Under the pieces are notes generated by a model. That model was given only the letters and a program-made list of their open reading frames with translations. It was not told the origin of the DNA and did no database searches. The translations under genes and the position numbers were made by a program. From an uncultured Eubacteriales bacterium (lineage in GTDB: Bacteria > Bacillota > Clostridia > Christensenellales > CAG-138), in the NCBI GenBank assembly GCA_902798825.1, contig CADBYI010000012.1, positions 24,826 to 88,825 on the forward strand: a stretch of DNA of 64,000 nucleotides. The letters are read 5' to 3'. Position 1 is the first letter of the stretch. Every line of letters begins with the position of its first letter. Below are positions 42,265 through 51,279 of this stretch, in pieces.

Positions 42265-42468
42265 ATGAAGACGTTGAATCTCACCGTGGACGGCATGATG
42301 TGCGGCGGCTGCTCCGCCCGGCTCCAGCGGGTGCTGGAGGCCCTGCCCCAGGTGGAAAGCTGCAAGGCGGATCACGTGACGCGTGCCGTGGAGCTGGTCC
42401 TGAAGGAGGATCTGTCCCTGGACGCCATCGCCAAGGCCGTGGAGGCCGCCGGATTCAAGGTGGTATAA
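42265..42468 (+). CDS. copZ: CopZ-like copper chaperone
   Basis: 67 residues, one HMA domain with GMMCGGCSARLQRVL holding the Cys pair that carries Cu(I). It hands copper to CopA. GGAGGAAA precedes the ATG. It has its own promoter, so chaperone and pump levels can differ. CGGC in place of the usual CxxC spacer residues is within family variation. Confidence 0.9.
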   Translation: MKTLNLTVDGMMCGGCSARLQRVLEALPQVESCKADHVTRAVELVLKEDLSLDAIAKAVEAAGFKVV

Positions 42469-42480
42469 GCGCATACTCGA

Positions 42481-42510
42481 AACAGGAGAGGGGACCCCTC
42501 TCCTGTTTTA
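42481..42510 (+). terminator. terminator of copZ
   Basis: AACAGGAGAGGG (42481-42492), loop GAC, CCCTCTCCTGTT (42496-42507), then TTA. Confidence 0.87.
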
Positions 42511-42530
42511 TATGATACAGGAGGGGCAAC

Positions 42531-43832
42531 ATGGGAGCTTTCGATCGGACCGATCCCGCATACGGCGCGTATCTGCGCATACTGGAGGCGGAGCTGATCC
42601 CCGCCACGGGCTGTACGGAGCCCATCGCCATCGCCTACGGGGCCGCCAAGGCCCGCCAGGCCCTGGGGGCGCTGCCGGACAGGTGCCGGGTGGAGTGCAG
42701 CGGGAACATCATCAAAAACGTGAAGAGCGTGGTGGTGCCCAACACCGGGAACCTAAGGGGCATCGAGGCCGCCGCCGCGGCGGGCCTGGTGGCCGGGGAC
42801 CCGGACGTGCAGCTGCAGGTGATCTCCCACGTGGCCGAGAAGGACCGCGCCGCCATCCGGGCCTATCGGGACAGCCACCCCATGGAGGTGGTGCCCCACA
42901 TGGGGGACCAGGTCTTCTACATCGCCCTCACCGTCTGGGCCGGGGCGGATCAGGCCCGGGTGGTCATCGAGGACTTCCACACCAACATCACCCGGATCGA
43001 AAAGAACGGCGTCTGCCTCTACGCCCGGGAGGCGGACGGCCCCGCCGAAGCCCAGGGGGGCGAGGGACCGGAATACGATCTGTTGAGCGTGGAGCGGATC
43101 GTGGCCTTCGCGGACAGCGTGGACCTGTTCGACGTGGAGGTGGTGCTGGAGCGGCAGATCGCCTGCAACACCGCCATTTCGGAGGAGGGCCTCGCCCATG
43201 ACTGGGGCGCCCGCATCGGCCAGACCCTGCTCAAGGCCCAGGGGGACAGCGTCCGCGTTCGGGCCAAGGCCGCGGCAGCCGCCGGGTCCGACGCCCGCAT
43301 GAGCGGCTGCGAGATGCCCGTGGTCATCGTCTCCGGCAGCGGGAACCAGGGCATGACCGCTAGCCTGCCCGTCATCGAGTACGCTAAGGCGCTGCACGTG
43401 GACCGGGAGAAGCTCCTTCGGGCCCTGGTGGTGTCGAACCTGATCACCATCCATCAAAAGAGCAGCATCGGCCGGCTCTCCGCCTTCTGCGGGGCGGTCA
43501 GCGCGGGCTGCGGGGCCGCGGCGGGGGTGGCGTATCTCCACGGCGACGGCTACGAGGTCATCGCCCACACGGTGGTCAACACCCTGGCCATCCTGTCCGG
43601 CATGGTCTGCGACGGGGCCAAGCCCTCCTGCGCCGGGAAGATCGCCATGGCCGTGGAGGCGGGTCTCATGGGCTATGAGATGTATAAGCACGGGAAGAAC
43701 CAGTTCTACTCCGGCGAAGGCATCGTGAAAAAGGGCGTGGACAACACCATCCGCACCGTGGGCCGCATGGCCCGGGAGGGCATGCGGGACACGGATCGGG
43801 AGATCCTGGACATCATGACCGAGAATTGCTGA
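42531..43832 (+). CDS. CyuA/UPF0597-type L-cysteine desulfidase-like protein
   Basis: 433 residues, full length. The serine-dehydratase-like fold with iron-sulfur Cys positions: LIPATGCTEPIAIAYGAAKA, MSGCEMPVVIVSGSGNQGMTASLPV, SAFCGAVSAGCGAAAGVAYLHGD and LSGMVCDGAKPSCAGKIAMAVEAG. Members such as E. coli CyuA and the methanogen enzyme turn cysteine into pyruvate, ammonia and sulfide using a [4Fe-4S] cluster. AGGAGGGG precedes the ATG. The TAXI-TRAP operon follows after 106 bases with its own promoter. Family sure; cysteine as substrate is likely, not proven. Confidence 0.88.
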   Translation: MGAFDRTDPAYGAYLRILEAELIPATGCTEPIAIAYGAAKARQALGALPDRCRVECSGNIIKNVKSVVVPNTGNLRGIEAAAAAGLVAGDPDVQLQVISHVAEKDRAAIRAYRDSHPMEVVPHMGDQVFYIALTVWAGADQARVVIEDFHTNITRIEKNGVCLYAREADGPAEAQGGEGPEYDLLSVERIVAFADSVDLFDVEVVLERQIACNTAISEEGLAHDWGARIGQTLLKAQGDSVRVRAKAAAAAGSDARMSGCEMPVVIVSGSGNQGMTASLPVIEYAKALHVDREKLLRALVVSNLITIHQKSSIGRLSAFCGAVSAGCGAAAGVAYLHGDGYEVIAHTVVNTLAILSGMVCDGAKPSCAGKIAMAVEAGLMGYEMYKHGKNQFYSGEGIVKKGVDNTIRTVGRMAREGMRDTDREILDIMTENC

Positions 43833-43852
43833 TGCAGGAAAATAAAAAAATC

Positions 43853-43881
43853 TTGCATTTTTATCGCGCCTGTTTTACAAT
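43853..43881 (+). promoter_or_regulatory. promoter of the TAXI-TRAP operon
   Basis: TTGCAT (43853-43858), 17 bases, TACAAT (43876-43881); 58 bases of leader to the ATG. Confidence 0.72.
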
Positions 43882-43938
43882 ATCATATATTGTTGCCAAC
43901 ATCCCTGGCGCAACAAATAAAACAAAAGGAGAGATACC

Positions 43939-44931
43939 ATGAAAAAGCTGCTTGCCATCCTGCTGGTCCTGTGCCTGGTGCTGGTCGCCGTGCCCGCCAT
44001 TGCCGACGACGGTGAGTCCCTGAAGGAAAAGGCCGAAAAGTTCGACCGTGAGAACGAGTTCGTCACCGTCGGCACCGGCCCCACCTCCGGCATCTACTTC
44101 CCCATCGGCGGCGCCTTTGCCACCGCTTTGGGCGACTATGGCTACCAGACCTCCGCTGAGGCCACCAACGCCACCGGTCAGAACATCCAGAACATCCTCA
44201 ACGGCGACTGCGAGATCGCCATCGCCATGCAGGACGCCGTCATGCAGGCCTACACCGCCTCCGGCGCCTATGAAGGCAAGGAGCCTGCCAGCGGCCTTCG
44301 TGCCCTGATGCGCCTCTGGCCCAACTACGTCCAGCTGGTCACCACCGCCAACACCGGCATCAAGAGCGTGGAGGACCTGCGCGGCAAGCGCGTGGGCGTG
44401 GGCGCGTCCAACTCCGGCGTGGAGATCAACGCCCGCATGATCCTGGCCGCCTACGGCATCACCTATGACGACATCACCCCCGACTACCTGGCCTACGGCG
44501 AAGCCATCGACAACATGAAGAACGGCCAGTGCGACGCCGTGTTCGTGACCTCCGGTCTGCCCAACGCCACGGTTATGGAGCTGGGCGTCAGCTATGACAT
44601 GGTGGTGGTCCCCATCGACGGCGAAGGCCGCGAGAAGCTGGTCAGCGAGTATCCCTACTACGCCAAGTCCGTCATCCCCGCCGGTACCTACAACAACACC
44701 GAGGATGTGGAGGGCGTCTTCGTCTACAACATCATGCTGGTGCGTGAGGACCTGCCCGATGAGATGGTCTATGACCTGCTGACCGGTATCTTCCAGAATA
44801 TCGACACCATCAAGGCCTCCCACAACGCCGCCAACAAGAACATCGACATCACCTTCGGCGTCAGCGACATCCAGCTGCCGCTCCATCCCGGTGCCGAGCA
44901 GTTCTGGAAGGACAACGGCTATCTGGGCTAA
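43939..44931 (+). CDS. TAXI-type TRAP transporter substrate-binding protein
   Basis: 330 residues. Signal peptide MKKLLAILLVLCLVLVAVPAIADD. The TAXI family name-giving block is VTVGTGPTSGIYFPIGGAFA, followed by SAEATNATGQNIQNILNGDCEIAIAMQDAV and VGVGASNSGVEINARMILAAYG. It captures a substrate outside the membrane (glutamate or other carboxylates in known cases) and delivers it to the fused permease at 45519. Codon use is softer (more T-ending codons) than its neighbours, fitting high expression. Note KGEIPs: the ribosome site is AAAGGAGA. Confidence 0.93.
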   Translation: MKKLLAILLVLCLVLVAVPAIADDGESLKEKAEKFDRENEFVTVGTGPTSGIYFPIGGAFATALGDYGYQTSAEATNATGQNIQNILNGDCEIAIAMQDAVMQAYTASGAYEGKEPASGLRALMRLWPNYVQLVTTANTGIKSVEDLRGKRVGVGASNSGVEINARMILAAYGITYDDITPDYLAYGEAIDNMKNGQCDAVFVTSGLPNATVMELGVSYDMVVVPIDGEGREKLVSEYPYYAKSVIPAGTYNNTEDVEGVFVYNIMLVREDLPDEMVYDLLTGIFQNIDTIKASHNAANKNIDITFGVSDIQLPLHPGAEQFWKDNGYLG

Positions 44932-44950
44932 CACCTGAGTCTACTGCGAC

Positions 44951-44980
44951 GCGGAAGGCGCAAGCCTTCCGCGGCTTTGA
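44951..44980 (+). terminator. attenuating terminator between binding protein and permease genes
   Basis: GCGGAAGGC (44951-44959), GCAA, GCCTTCCGC (44964-44972), then GGCTTTGATT. The T tract is weak, so partial read-through is expected. That would make more binding protein than permease, the usual ratio. Confidence 0.72.
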
Positions 44981-45022
44981 TTATTGTGCTGTTCTGCGCC
45001 GAAGCAGACTTCAAAACGTGAC

Positions 45023-45532
45023 ATGAACAGAAAGAAACGGGGTCTCTGGCTCCTTCTCCCGGGCGTTGCCCTGCTGGGCGCCTTTCTCTGGTTCGGGTTC
45101 TTTGCCCCCGTGGGCAAGGTGTTCCAACTCTACGACCGCCAGCGAAAGACCGTGGTCTTCTCCGCGCCCATCCACGCGGGGGACAAGCTTAGATTGGAGA
45201 TCGAGCATTCCTTTGAACACATCCCCTGGTACGAGTATTACACCGTTCGGGAGGATGACCAGTTCAACCTGGACGCCATCGCCGTGGCGGGCTATGGCGC
45301 CGGGATCCCGGCGGAAATGGACGTGCCCACCCACATCGAGAACGGTCTCGTGTGGATGGAGGATATCAACAGCGTCTTCCCCCAATTCTCCTGGATCACG
45401 TCCGCGACCTACATGAAGGGCCTCCAGATCAACGGAGTGGAGGTCTTCGACTTCCGCAGCCTGCCCGACGCCAGCAGGATACGGGGGGAAATCATCACAG
45501 TAAGGGGGTATCTAACTGATGGCCGACATTGA
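45023..45532 (+). CDS. DUF1850 protein of the TAXI-TRAP operon
   Basis: 169 residues from MNRKKRGLWLLL; the frame opens earlier at 44984 without a start signal. One N-terminal span (GLWLLLPGVALLGAFLWFGFF), then an outside domain with LEIEHSFEHIPWYEYYTV and GYGAGIPAE, the DUF1850 blocks. The family is found almost only beside TAXI-TRAP genes, so it probably helps that transporter, role unknown. Overlaps the permease gene by 14 bases. Confidence 0.85.
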   Translation: MNRKKRGLWLLLPGVALLGAFLWFGFFAPVGKVFQLYDRQRKTVVFSAPIHAGDKLRLEIEHSFEHIPWYEYYTVREDDQFNLDAIAVAGYGAGIPAEMDVPTHIENGLVWMEDINSVFPQFSWITSATYMKGLQINGVEVFDFRSLPDASRIRGEIITVRGYLTDGRH

Positions 45533-47525
45533 AAACAAAACCGTGGCGGAACCGGTGGAGGCCGTGGAATCGGCGCCTATCGACGCCGCCAAGGGCTCGG
45601 AGGTCATGGAAAAATTCGAAAAGGAGTCCCGGACCCGCACCTTCGAAAGCAAGTGGCTGAAGAACTGCGTGTATGTGATCTGCCTCCTGTTCACCCTGTA
45701 CCATCTGGCCTATGCCTCCGGCATCCGGGCCCTGCAGATGGTCAACATCAAGCACCACGCCATCCATGTGGGCCTGATCCTGATTTTGGGCTTCGCTCTC
45801 TACCCGGCCTTCAAGAAGACCAGCCGGAAGAAGATCGCCTGGTACGACTGGATATTCATCGCCCTGTCCGTGGCCATGCCCATCTACGTCTTCATCCGCT
45901 ATCCGGTGTTCATCTCCACGGGCTTCTCGGGGGAGCAGATCGACATCATCATGGGCACCATCCTCATCGCCCTGGTGCTGATCGCGTCAAGGCGGCTGTC
46001 CGGCTGGGCGCTGCCCATCCTGTCCGTCATCTTCCTGGTCTACGCCATCTACGGCCGGTCCTTCCCGGGCATCTTCAAGCACCGGGGCTATAACTGGCAT
46101 CGGATCGTGACCTACCTCACCACCGACATCTACGGCATCTACGGCACGTCCATCAAGGTTTCGGCCACCTATATCGTGCTGTTCATCATCTTCGGCGAGG
46201 TCATGAACAAGTGCGGCATGGGCCAGTTCTTCAACGACATCGCCAACGCCATCGCCGGCCACACCAAGGGCGGTCCCGCCAAGGTGGCGGTCCTGGCCTC
46301 CGGCTTTCTGGGCTCCATCAACGGTTCCGCCGTGGCCAACGTGGTGACCACCGGCACCTTCACCATCCCCCTCATGAAGAAGACCGGCTATTCCAAGGAG
46401 TTCGCCGGGTCAGTGGAGGCTACGGCCTCCGTGGGCGGCCAGCTGCTGCCCCCCATCATGGGCGCAGCGGCCTTCGTTATGGCGGAGACCCTGGGCGTGA
46501 AGTACGGGGTCATCATCAAGGCCGCCGTGATCCCCGCCCTCATCTACTATCTGGGCATCATCATCCAGGTCCAGATGCGGGCTACCAAGGACCACCTGCA
46601 CGGCCTGCCCAAGGACCAGATGCCCAAGGTGAAGGACGTGATGAAGGAGCGGGGCCACCTTTTGATCCCCATCCTGTTCCTGCTCTATATGCTGATCTTC
46701 AGCGGCGTCACCGTCATCCGCGGCGCTTTCTGGACCATCGTCGTCACCATCGTGGTGGCCCAGCTGCGGCCCATCAGCCGTATGAGCTTCAAGGACATCT
46801 GCGACGCCTTCGTCCAGGGCGCCAAGTCCACGGTCTCCGTGGCCATGGCCTGCGCCTGCGTGGGCATCATCGTGGGCGTCTGCGGCATGACCGGCTTTGC
46901 CCTGAAGGTGGCCAACGCCATCATCAGCATCGGCCAGCAGAGCCTGATGCTCACCCTGCTCTTCACCATGATCACCTGCATGATCCTGGGCATGGGCCTG
47001 CCCTCCATCCCCTCCTATCTGATTACCGCCACCATCGCGGCGCCTGCCCTGGTGAAGCTGGGCCAGCCGGCCATCGCGGCCCATATGTTCTGCTTCTACT
47101 TCGCCATGTTCGCCAACCTGACCCCGCCGGTGGCTTTGGCCTCCTTTGCGGCGGCCGGCCTGTCGGGCGGCAGCCCCATGAAGACGGGCTGGCAAAGTGT
47201 GCGATTGGCCTTGGCGGGCTTCATCGTGCCCTTCATGTTCGTCTATAATCCCCAGCTGCTGCTGGAGGACGTGACGCTTCTGTCGGGCCTGCAGGTGGTG
47301 GTCACCGCCTGCATCGGCGTGGTGCTCATCGCCGCCGCCGTGGAAGGGTATCTCATGGGCCGTATGAACGTGGTCCTGCGGATCATCGCGGGCGTGGGCG
47401 CCTTCCTGCTCATCGACAGCGGCATTTGGACCGATTTGGGCGGCCTTGCCTGCCTGGCCGTCATCCTCCTTGCTCAGAAGTTTATCTTCAACAGGAAGGA
47501 CAAGCTGGAAGCCAAACCTGCTTAA
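45519..47525 (+). CDS. TRAP transporter permease, fused 4TM/12TM type
   Basis: 668 residues with about 17-18 membrane spans. The small DctQ-like and large DctM-like parts are fused, as is usual with TAXI binding proteins. DctM signatures: GSINGSAVANVVTTGTFTIPLMKKTGY, VEATASVGGQLLPPIMGAAAFVMAE and MILGMGLPSIPSYLITATIAAPAL. It uses a Na+ or H+ gradient. AAGGGGGTATC precedes the ATG inside the DUF1850 gene. An acidic cytosolic N-terminus of about 45 residues precedes the first span. Confidence 0.93.
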   Translation: MADIENKTVAEPVEAVESAPIDAAKGSEVMEKFEKESRTRTFESKWLKNCVYVICLLFTLYHLAYASGIRALQMVNIKHHAIHVGLILILGFALYPAFKKTSRKKIAWYDWIFIALSVAMPIYVFIRYPVFISTGFSGEQIDIIMGTILIALVLIASRRLSGWALPILSVIFLVYAIYGRSFPGIFKHRGYNWHRIVTYLTTDIYGIYGTSIKVSATYIVLFIIFGEVMNKCGMGQFFNDIANAIAGHTKGGPAKVAVLASGFLGSINGSAVANVVTTGTFTIPLMKKTGYSKEFAGSVEATASVGGQLLPPIMGAAAFVMAETLGVKYGVIIKAAVIPALIYYLGIIIQVQMRATKDHLHGLPKDQMPKVKDVMKERGHLLIPILFLLYMLIFSGVTVIRGAFWTIVVTIVVAQLRPISRMSFKDICDAFVQGAKSTVSVAMACACVGIIVGVCGMTGFALKVANAIISIGQQSLMLTLLFTMITCMILGMGLPSIPSYLITATIAAPALVKLGQPAIAAHMFCFYFAMFANLTPPVALASFAAAGLSGGSPMKTGWQSVRLALAGFIVPFMFVYNPQLLLEDVTLLSGLQVVVTACIGVVLIAAAVEGYLMGRMNVVLRIIAGVGAFLLIDSGIWTDLGGLACLAVILLAQKFIFNRKDKLEAKPA

Positions 47526-47553
47526 TACCCCGACATAAACCCCTAAAAACAAC

Positions 47554-47600
47554 AGAAGAGGTATAGCGCTCGTCATGATAGCTATACCTCTTCTTGATTT
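47554..47600 (+). terminator. terminator of the TRAP operon
   Basis: AGAAGAGGTATAGC (47554-47567) and GCTATACCTCTTCT (47581-47594), a perfect 14-bp stem with a 13-base loop, then TGATTT. Confidence 0.87.
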
Positions 47601-47653
47601 CTCTTTTTTCGGTCCCTTTTTTCTCTTTCTCTAAAGAGAAAAAAGGGACAAAG
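47590..47653. repeat. dispersed terminator palindrome, copy C
   Basis: Inverted relative to copy A and almost identical to it outside the loop. On the minus strand it reads CTTTGTCCCTTTTTTCTCTTT, loop, AAAGAGAAAAAAGGGAC, then CGAAAAAAGAGAAATCAAGA. It follows the pepF stop on the minus strand by about 10 bases and can end that operon. Confidence 0.87.
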
Positions 47654-47662
47654 GAGATATAC

Positions 47663-49360
47663 TTACTTATACCGTTCCTCTATCTCCTCGATCACGTGGC
47701 CCACGGAGGCGGCCACGGTGCCGTCCCGGAAGGGGTTGAGCAGGTCGCCCACCTGCAGCAGCTCAAAGTAGCCCTTGGTGCCGCCGGCCCGGCAGAGGCG
47801 CAGGTAGTCCGCCCAGGCCTTCGGTCGGTCGGTCTTCATGCGGCCGTAGTACTGGAAGGCGCACATCTGGGCCAGGGCATAGTCGATATAGTAGAAGGGG
47901 AACAGGAAGATGTGCTGTTTCTGCATCCAGAAGCCCCCCTCCTCCAGGAAGGGCTCCCCGTCGTAATCCCGCCAGGGCATATACGCCTTCTCGATCTCCC
48001 GCCACACCTGCCGCCGGCCGTGGGCGTCCAGGTCCGGGTTCTCGTACATCCGGTGCTGAAACTCATCCACGCAGGCCATGTAGGGGATCACGCTGAGGGC
48101 GCCGATGAGATGGGCCGTCTTGTACTTTTCGCTGTTCTTGCCGAAGAAGCTGTCCATCCAAGGATAGGCGAAATGCTCCATGGTCATGGAGTGGATCTCG
48201 TTGATTTCGGAGGTGGACCCAGAGAGCATGCTCACCGGGATGGACCGCATGGCCAGATACCCCTGGAACGCGTGGCCCGCCTCGTGGGTCAGCACGTCCA
48301 CGTCGGCGCTGGTGCCGTTGAAATTGCTGAAGATGAAGGGGGCTTTGTAGCCGGGGAAGCTGGTCATGTACCCGCCCATGCGCTTGCCGGGCCGGGTCTC
48401 CAGGTCGAACAGCCGATACTTAACCATGAACTCAAAGAACTCCCCGGTCTCGGGGCTCATCTGCCGATACATATCCAGGGCCTTCTGCACCAGCTCCTCC
48501 ATGGTCCCCTCCGGGTCCGCGTTCCCCTCGGGGAAGAGCAGGGCCTCGTCGTAGTACCGGAGCTTGTCCACGCCCAGCAGCTGCCGCTGCCGTTCCCGGA
48601 TGGCGGCCACGGCGGGGGTCACGATCTCTCGGATCTGCTTGCGGAAGTTGGCCGCGTCCGCCTGGGTGTAATCGAACCGCCGCCGCTGCAGATAGGCCAG
48701 GTCCGTGTAGCTTTCGAATCCCATGGTCTTGGCCATCCTGGTCCGCAGGTGGACCAGCTCGTCGTAGACCCCGTCCAGGTCCGGGCTGATCTGCTCATAC
48801 AGGGCGGCCCAGGCGTGGAAAGCCTCCTTGCGCTCCTGCCGATCCGGGCTCTCCATGTGCTTCAAAAGCCCGTAGAAGTTGCATTTTTCGCCCCGAAACT
48901 CGGTGACGGCCAGGGCGCTGTCCTTCTGATACTTCTGGGAAAGCTCCCCCTCCCGGATCACGTCGGGGATGACGCGCTCGTCGGCGGTCTTCACGGCCGC
49001 GTCGATCATGCGGAACATCTGCTGCCCGAACTCCGCCTCGAATTGGGGCCGGAAGGGGCTGGCCGCCAGGGCCTCCCGATAGGCCTTCCGCAGGGGGATC
49101 AGGGACGCGTTCTGCTCCCGAAGCCACTTCATCTCCCCCTCGTAGTAGGGGTCGGTGGTGTCGATGGTGTTGCGGACGGACCCCAGGGACATCATGGTGA
49201 AGGCCGCCTCCTCCGCCGCCTGCAGCTCGAAAAAGGCCTTGCGGGCCTCCTCGTAGGAGGCCGCGTCCCGCAGCGCCGCCGTGGTCCGTTCCGTGCAGGC
49301 CTTCAACGCCTCCATATCCGGCCGCACATAGGGCATATCCTGAAACCGTACCATTTCCAT
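47663..49360 (-). CDS. PepF-like M3 oligoendopeptidase
   Basis: 565 residues, the shorter branch of the M3 oligoendopeptidase family. Zinc site VDVLTHEAGHAFQGYLAMRS (HEAGH, about 358), with the third-ligand Glu in STSEINEIHSMTMEHFAYPWMDSFF. The all-helical N-terminal half matches family M3. It degrades short peptides in the cytosol. GGAGGAACGAC precedes the ATG. Last gene of a minus-strand group (mutY, DUF3795, zinc-ribbon protein, pepF) with gaps of 17-29 bases. Confidence 0.92.
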   Translation of the reverse strand: MEMVRFQDMPYVRPDMEALKACTERTTAALRDAASYEEARKAFFELQAAEEAAFTMMSLGSVRNTIDTTDPYYEGEMKWLREQNASLIPLRKAYREALAASPFRPQFEAEFGQQMFRMIDAAVKTADERVIPDVIREGELSQKYQKDSALAVTEFRGEKCNFYGLLKHMESPDRQERKEAFHAWAALYEQISPDLDGVYDELVHLRTRMAKTMGFESYTDLAYLQRRRFDYTQADAANFRKQIREIVTPAVAAIRERQRQLLGVDKLRYYDEALLFPEGNADPEGTMEELVQKALDMYRQMSPETGEFFEFMVKYRLFDLETRPGKRMGGYMTSFPGYKAPFIFSNFNGTSADVDVLTHEAGHAFQGYLAMRSIPVSMLSGSTSEINEIHSMTMEHFAYPWMDSFFGKNSEKYKTAHLIGALSVIPYMACVDEFQHRMYENPDLDAHGRRQVWREIEKAYMPWRDYDGEPFLEEGGFWMQKQHIFLFPFYYIDYALAQMCAFQYYGRMKTDRPKAWADYLRLCRAGGTKGYFELLQVGDLLNPFRDGTVAASVGHVIEEIEERYK

Positions 49361-49389
49361 CTGTCGTTCCTCCTTAAATTTTTATAAAA

Positions 49390-50970
49390 TCAAAACGCGT
49401 CATAGTTGACCACCAGCACCGTGCACACGATGAGGACCACCAGCAAAAACAAAACCACCAGGATCAGGGGCGAGAACAAAACAACCCTCACCGTGTCCCA
49501 TACCTCCTTGAGGGAGGTCCGCTTCTTCCGGTACCGCCGGGTCCGTCCCCTGTCGTCCCGGTAGCGGATCACGGGGTGCCGATACAGCTCCAGCCGCCCG
49601 AATTTCAGCACGAATACCGGCGCCAGGGGCACCGCGATGCACAGCCACACCGCCGCCCCGCCCACGGTCAGCCCACGGAAGGAGCAGCCGTTGAAGAAAA
49701 ACCCCAGAATAACGGGCAAAAACACCACCGCCAGGGGCAACAGGACCATGGCGAGCAGCCGTCCCGGCGTGGTGAAGCGAAGGTCCACCGGCCGATCCCG
49801 CCCGTCGATGGGCAGATAGAACGCCGGCGGGTCCAGAGCCTGCTTTCGCCGGTCCGAGGTGAAGATGCGCCGGGGCAGCTTCTCCCGGCCCAGACCGCCG
49901 AAGGCGTTGTGATAGGCGGTGAACAGCACGAAGAGCAAAAACACGCACATGACCCCCGCCACCATCAGGCCGGTTTCCCGCCGGGCGCCGAACAGCTCCA
50001 TGATCCCGAAGATCAGGGCCGGAAACAGGACGCTGCCCAGGATGGGCTTGATCCACCAGGGCAAAAGGAACCGGTCCCGCTTCTCCCGAACGGCCACCTT
50101 CCCCGTCTGCCCGTTGACGGCGGCCAGGGTGTCCCCGGCCTTCAGATAGTAGGCGGGCAGCACGGCGGACAGCTCCACCATGCTCCCGGTGTCCGCCTGT
50201 ACCGTGACGCCCCGGGTCTCCAGGGCCCTGGCCGCAAAGGGCCGGTATTGGGCGGCGATCTCCCCGTCGATGCGGGCGCGGGTCTCCTTCTCGTCCGTGT
50301 CCCGGATCTTCACCCGCTGGCCCGCCAGATAGGAGAAGTCGAACTCCTTCACGTCCCCCAGATCATAGGGCTCCATGCCGTCCAGGAGCAGGTTGTCCAG
50401 CTGACGGGATGTGTTCACGAAGCTGCCGTCGCAAAAGCCCCGACAGGGGAACGGTTCGCTTTCCAGCCGGCTGACGGTGCACCGGGTGGGCCCCTTCACC
50501 AGCTCGTAGGGCAGATAGCAGCCGGTCAGCCCGTCCAAATGGGCCCGTATGTCCCGGGCCTCGGGCCGGGCCCGGTTTTCGTCGCACCAGGACAAAAGGG
50601 CCGCCCGGGCCTGGTCCTTCGTGACCCTGAAGGGGATCAAGATCTCGGGGAACCCGTCGATGCCCAGATATTCCTTTCGCACCAGGCTCCTTCCGCAGAA
50701 GGCGCAGCCCGCCAGGGCCTCCCCCTGGGGGAAGATGACCTCCGCCCCGCAGCCCGTGCATCGGGCCGTCTGCAGGGGAAAGCCGTCCCGGGCCGCCGCC
50801 AGCCGGCCCCGGTGGGCCTGCCGAAAGCCCTGCTTCTGCGCCAGGGAGTCCCGGATGCCGGTCTCGCCGCCGCAATAGGCGCAGCGGTAGACCTGGCCGG
50901 CGATGTCGAACTTGGCCGGGGCGCCGCAGCTGGAGCAATATATGTTGATGGGTGTATAGGCCTTGCCCAT
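49390..50970 (-). CDS. zinc-ribbon membrane protein of unknown function
   Basis: 526 residues. Two CxxC...CxxC zinc ribbons at the N-terminus (IYCSSCGAPAKFDIAGQVYRCAYCGG, about 10-35; ARCTGCGAEVIF..GCAFCGRSL, about 68-95). A cytosolic domain of about 200 residues follows, with a further Cys-rich YLPYELVKGPTRCTVSRLESEPFPCRGFCDGSF. Then come four to five spans (ILGSVLFPALIFGIMELFG, GLMVAGVMCVFLLFVLFTAYH, LLAMVLLPLAVVFLPVILGFFF, LILVVLFLLVVLIVCTVLVV). Similar firmicute proteins are annotated only as zinc-ribbon proteins. Co-oriented and close to pepF and DUF3795. Confidence 0.8.
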   Translation of the reverse strand: MGKAYTPINIYCSSCGAPAKFDIAGQVYRCAYCGGETGIRDSLAQKQGFRQAHRGRLAAARDGFPLQTARCTGCGAEVIFPQGEALAGCAFCGRSLVRKEYLGIDGFPEILIPFRVTKDQARAALLSWCDENRARPEARDIRAHLDGLTGCYLPYELVKGPTRCTVSRLESEPFPCRGFCDGSFVNTSRQLDNLLLDGMEPYDLGDVKEFDFSYLAGQRVKIRDTDEKETRARIDGEIAAQYRPFAARALETRGVTVQADTGSMVELSAVLPAYYLKAGDTLAAVNGQTGKVAVREKRDRFLLPWWIKPILGSVLFPALIFGIMELFGARRETGLMVAGVMCVFLLFVLFTAYHNAFGGLGREKLPRRIFTSDRRKQALDPPAFYLPIDGRDRPVDLRFTTPGRLLAMVLLPLAVVFLPVILGFFFNGCSFRGLTVGGAAVWLCIAVPLAPVFVLKFGRLELYRHPVIRYRDDRGRTRRYRKKRTSLKEVWDTVRVVLFSPLILVVLFLLVVLIVCTVLVVNYDAF

Positions 50971-50987
50971 GTTTGTCCCTTCCTGAC

Positions 50988-51260
50988 TCAGGTGCCGGTC
51001 CCTTGGCCGCGCAAAGTCAGCATGCGCTTTCGGGCCGCCCGATGGCCCTCTGATTCCTCATAGAAGGCAGCCATGTCCGGGCAGGGAAAAATATCGCATC
51101 GCCCACAGCAGTCGATGCCCTTCTGCTGGCAGCAGGCGATAGGCATGCAGGGATCTTCGTCGGGCCACCGGCTGTGGCGGCAGTCGGGGCACTTGCCGGA
51201 CTCATAGTCCGCGCAGGCGGCACAGTCCACGCCGCAGTACGCGATGTGCGTCAGGTCCAT
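50988..51260 (-). CDS. DUF3795 cysteine-rich protein
   Basis: 90 residues with 13 Cys. YCGVDCAACADYESGKCPDCRHSRW and CCQQKGIDCCGRCDIFPCPDM fit DUF3795, a small family of presumed metal binders. Starts 19 bases after the mutY stop with GAGGAGGATGAAGGG upstream. Function unknown; in other genomes it is a stand-alone gene. Confidence 0.83.
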   Translation of the reverse strand: MDLTHIAYCGVDCAACADYESGKCPDCRHSRWPDEDPCMPIACCQQKGIDCCGRCDIFPCPDMAAFYEESEGHRAARKRMLTLRGQGTGT

Positions 51261-51279
51261 CCCTTCATCCTCCTCATTT

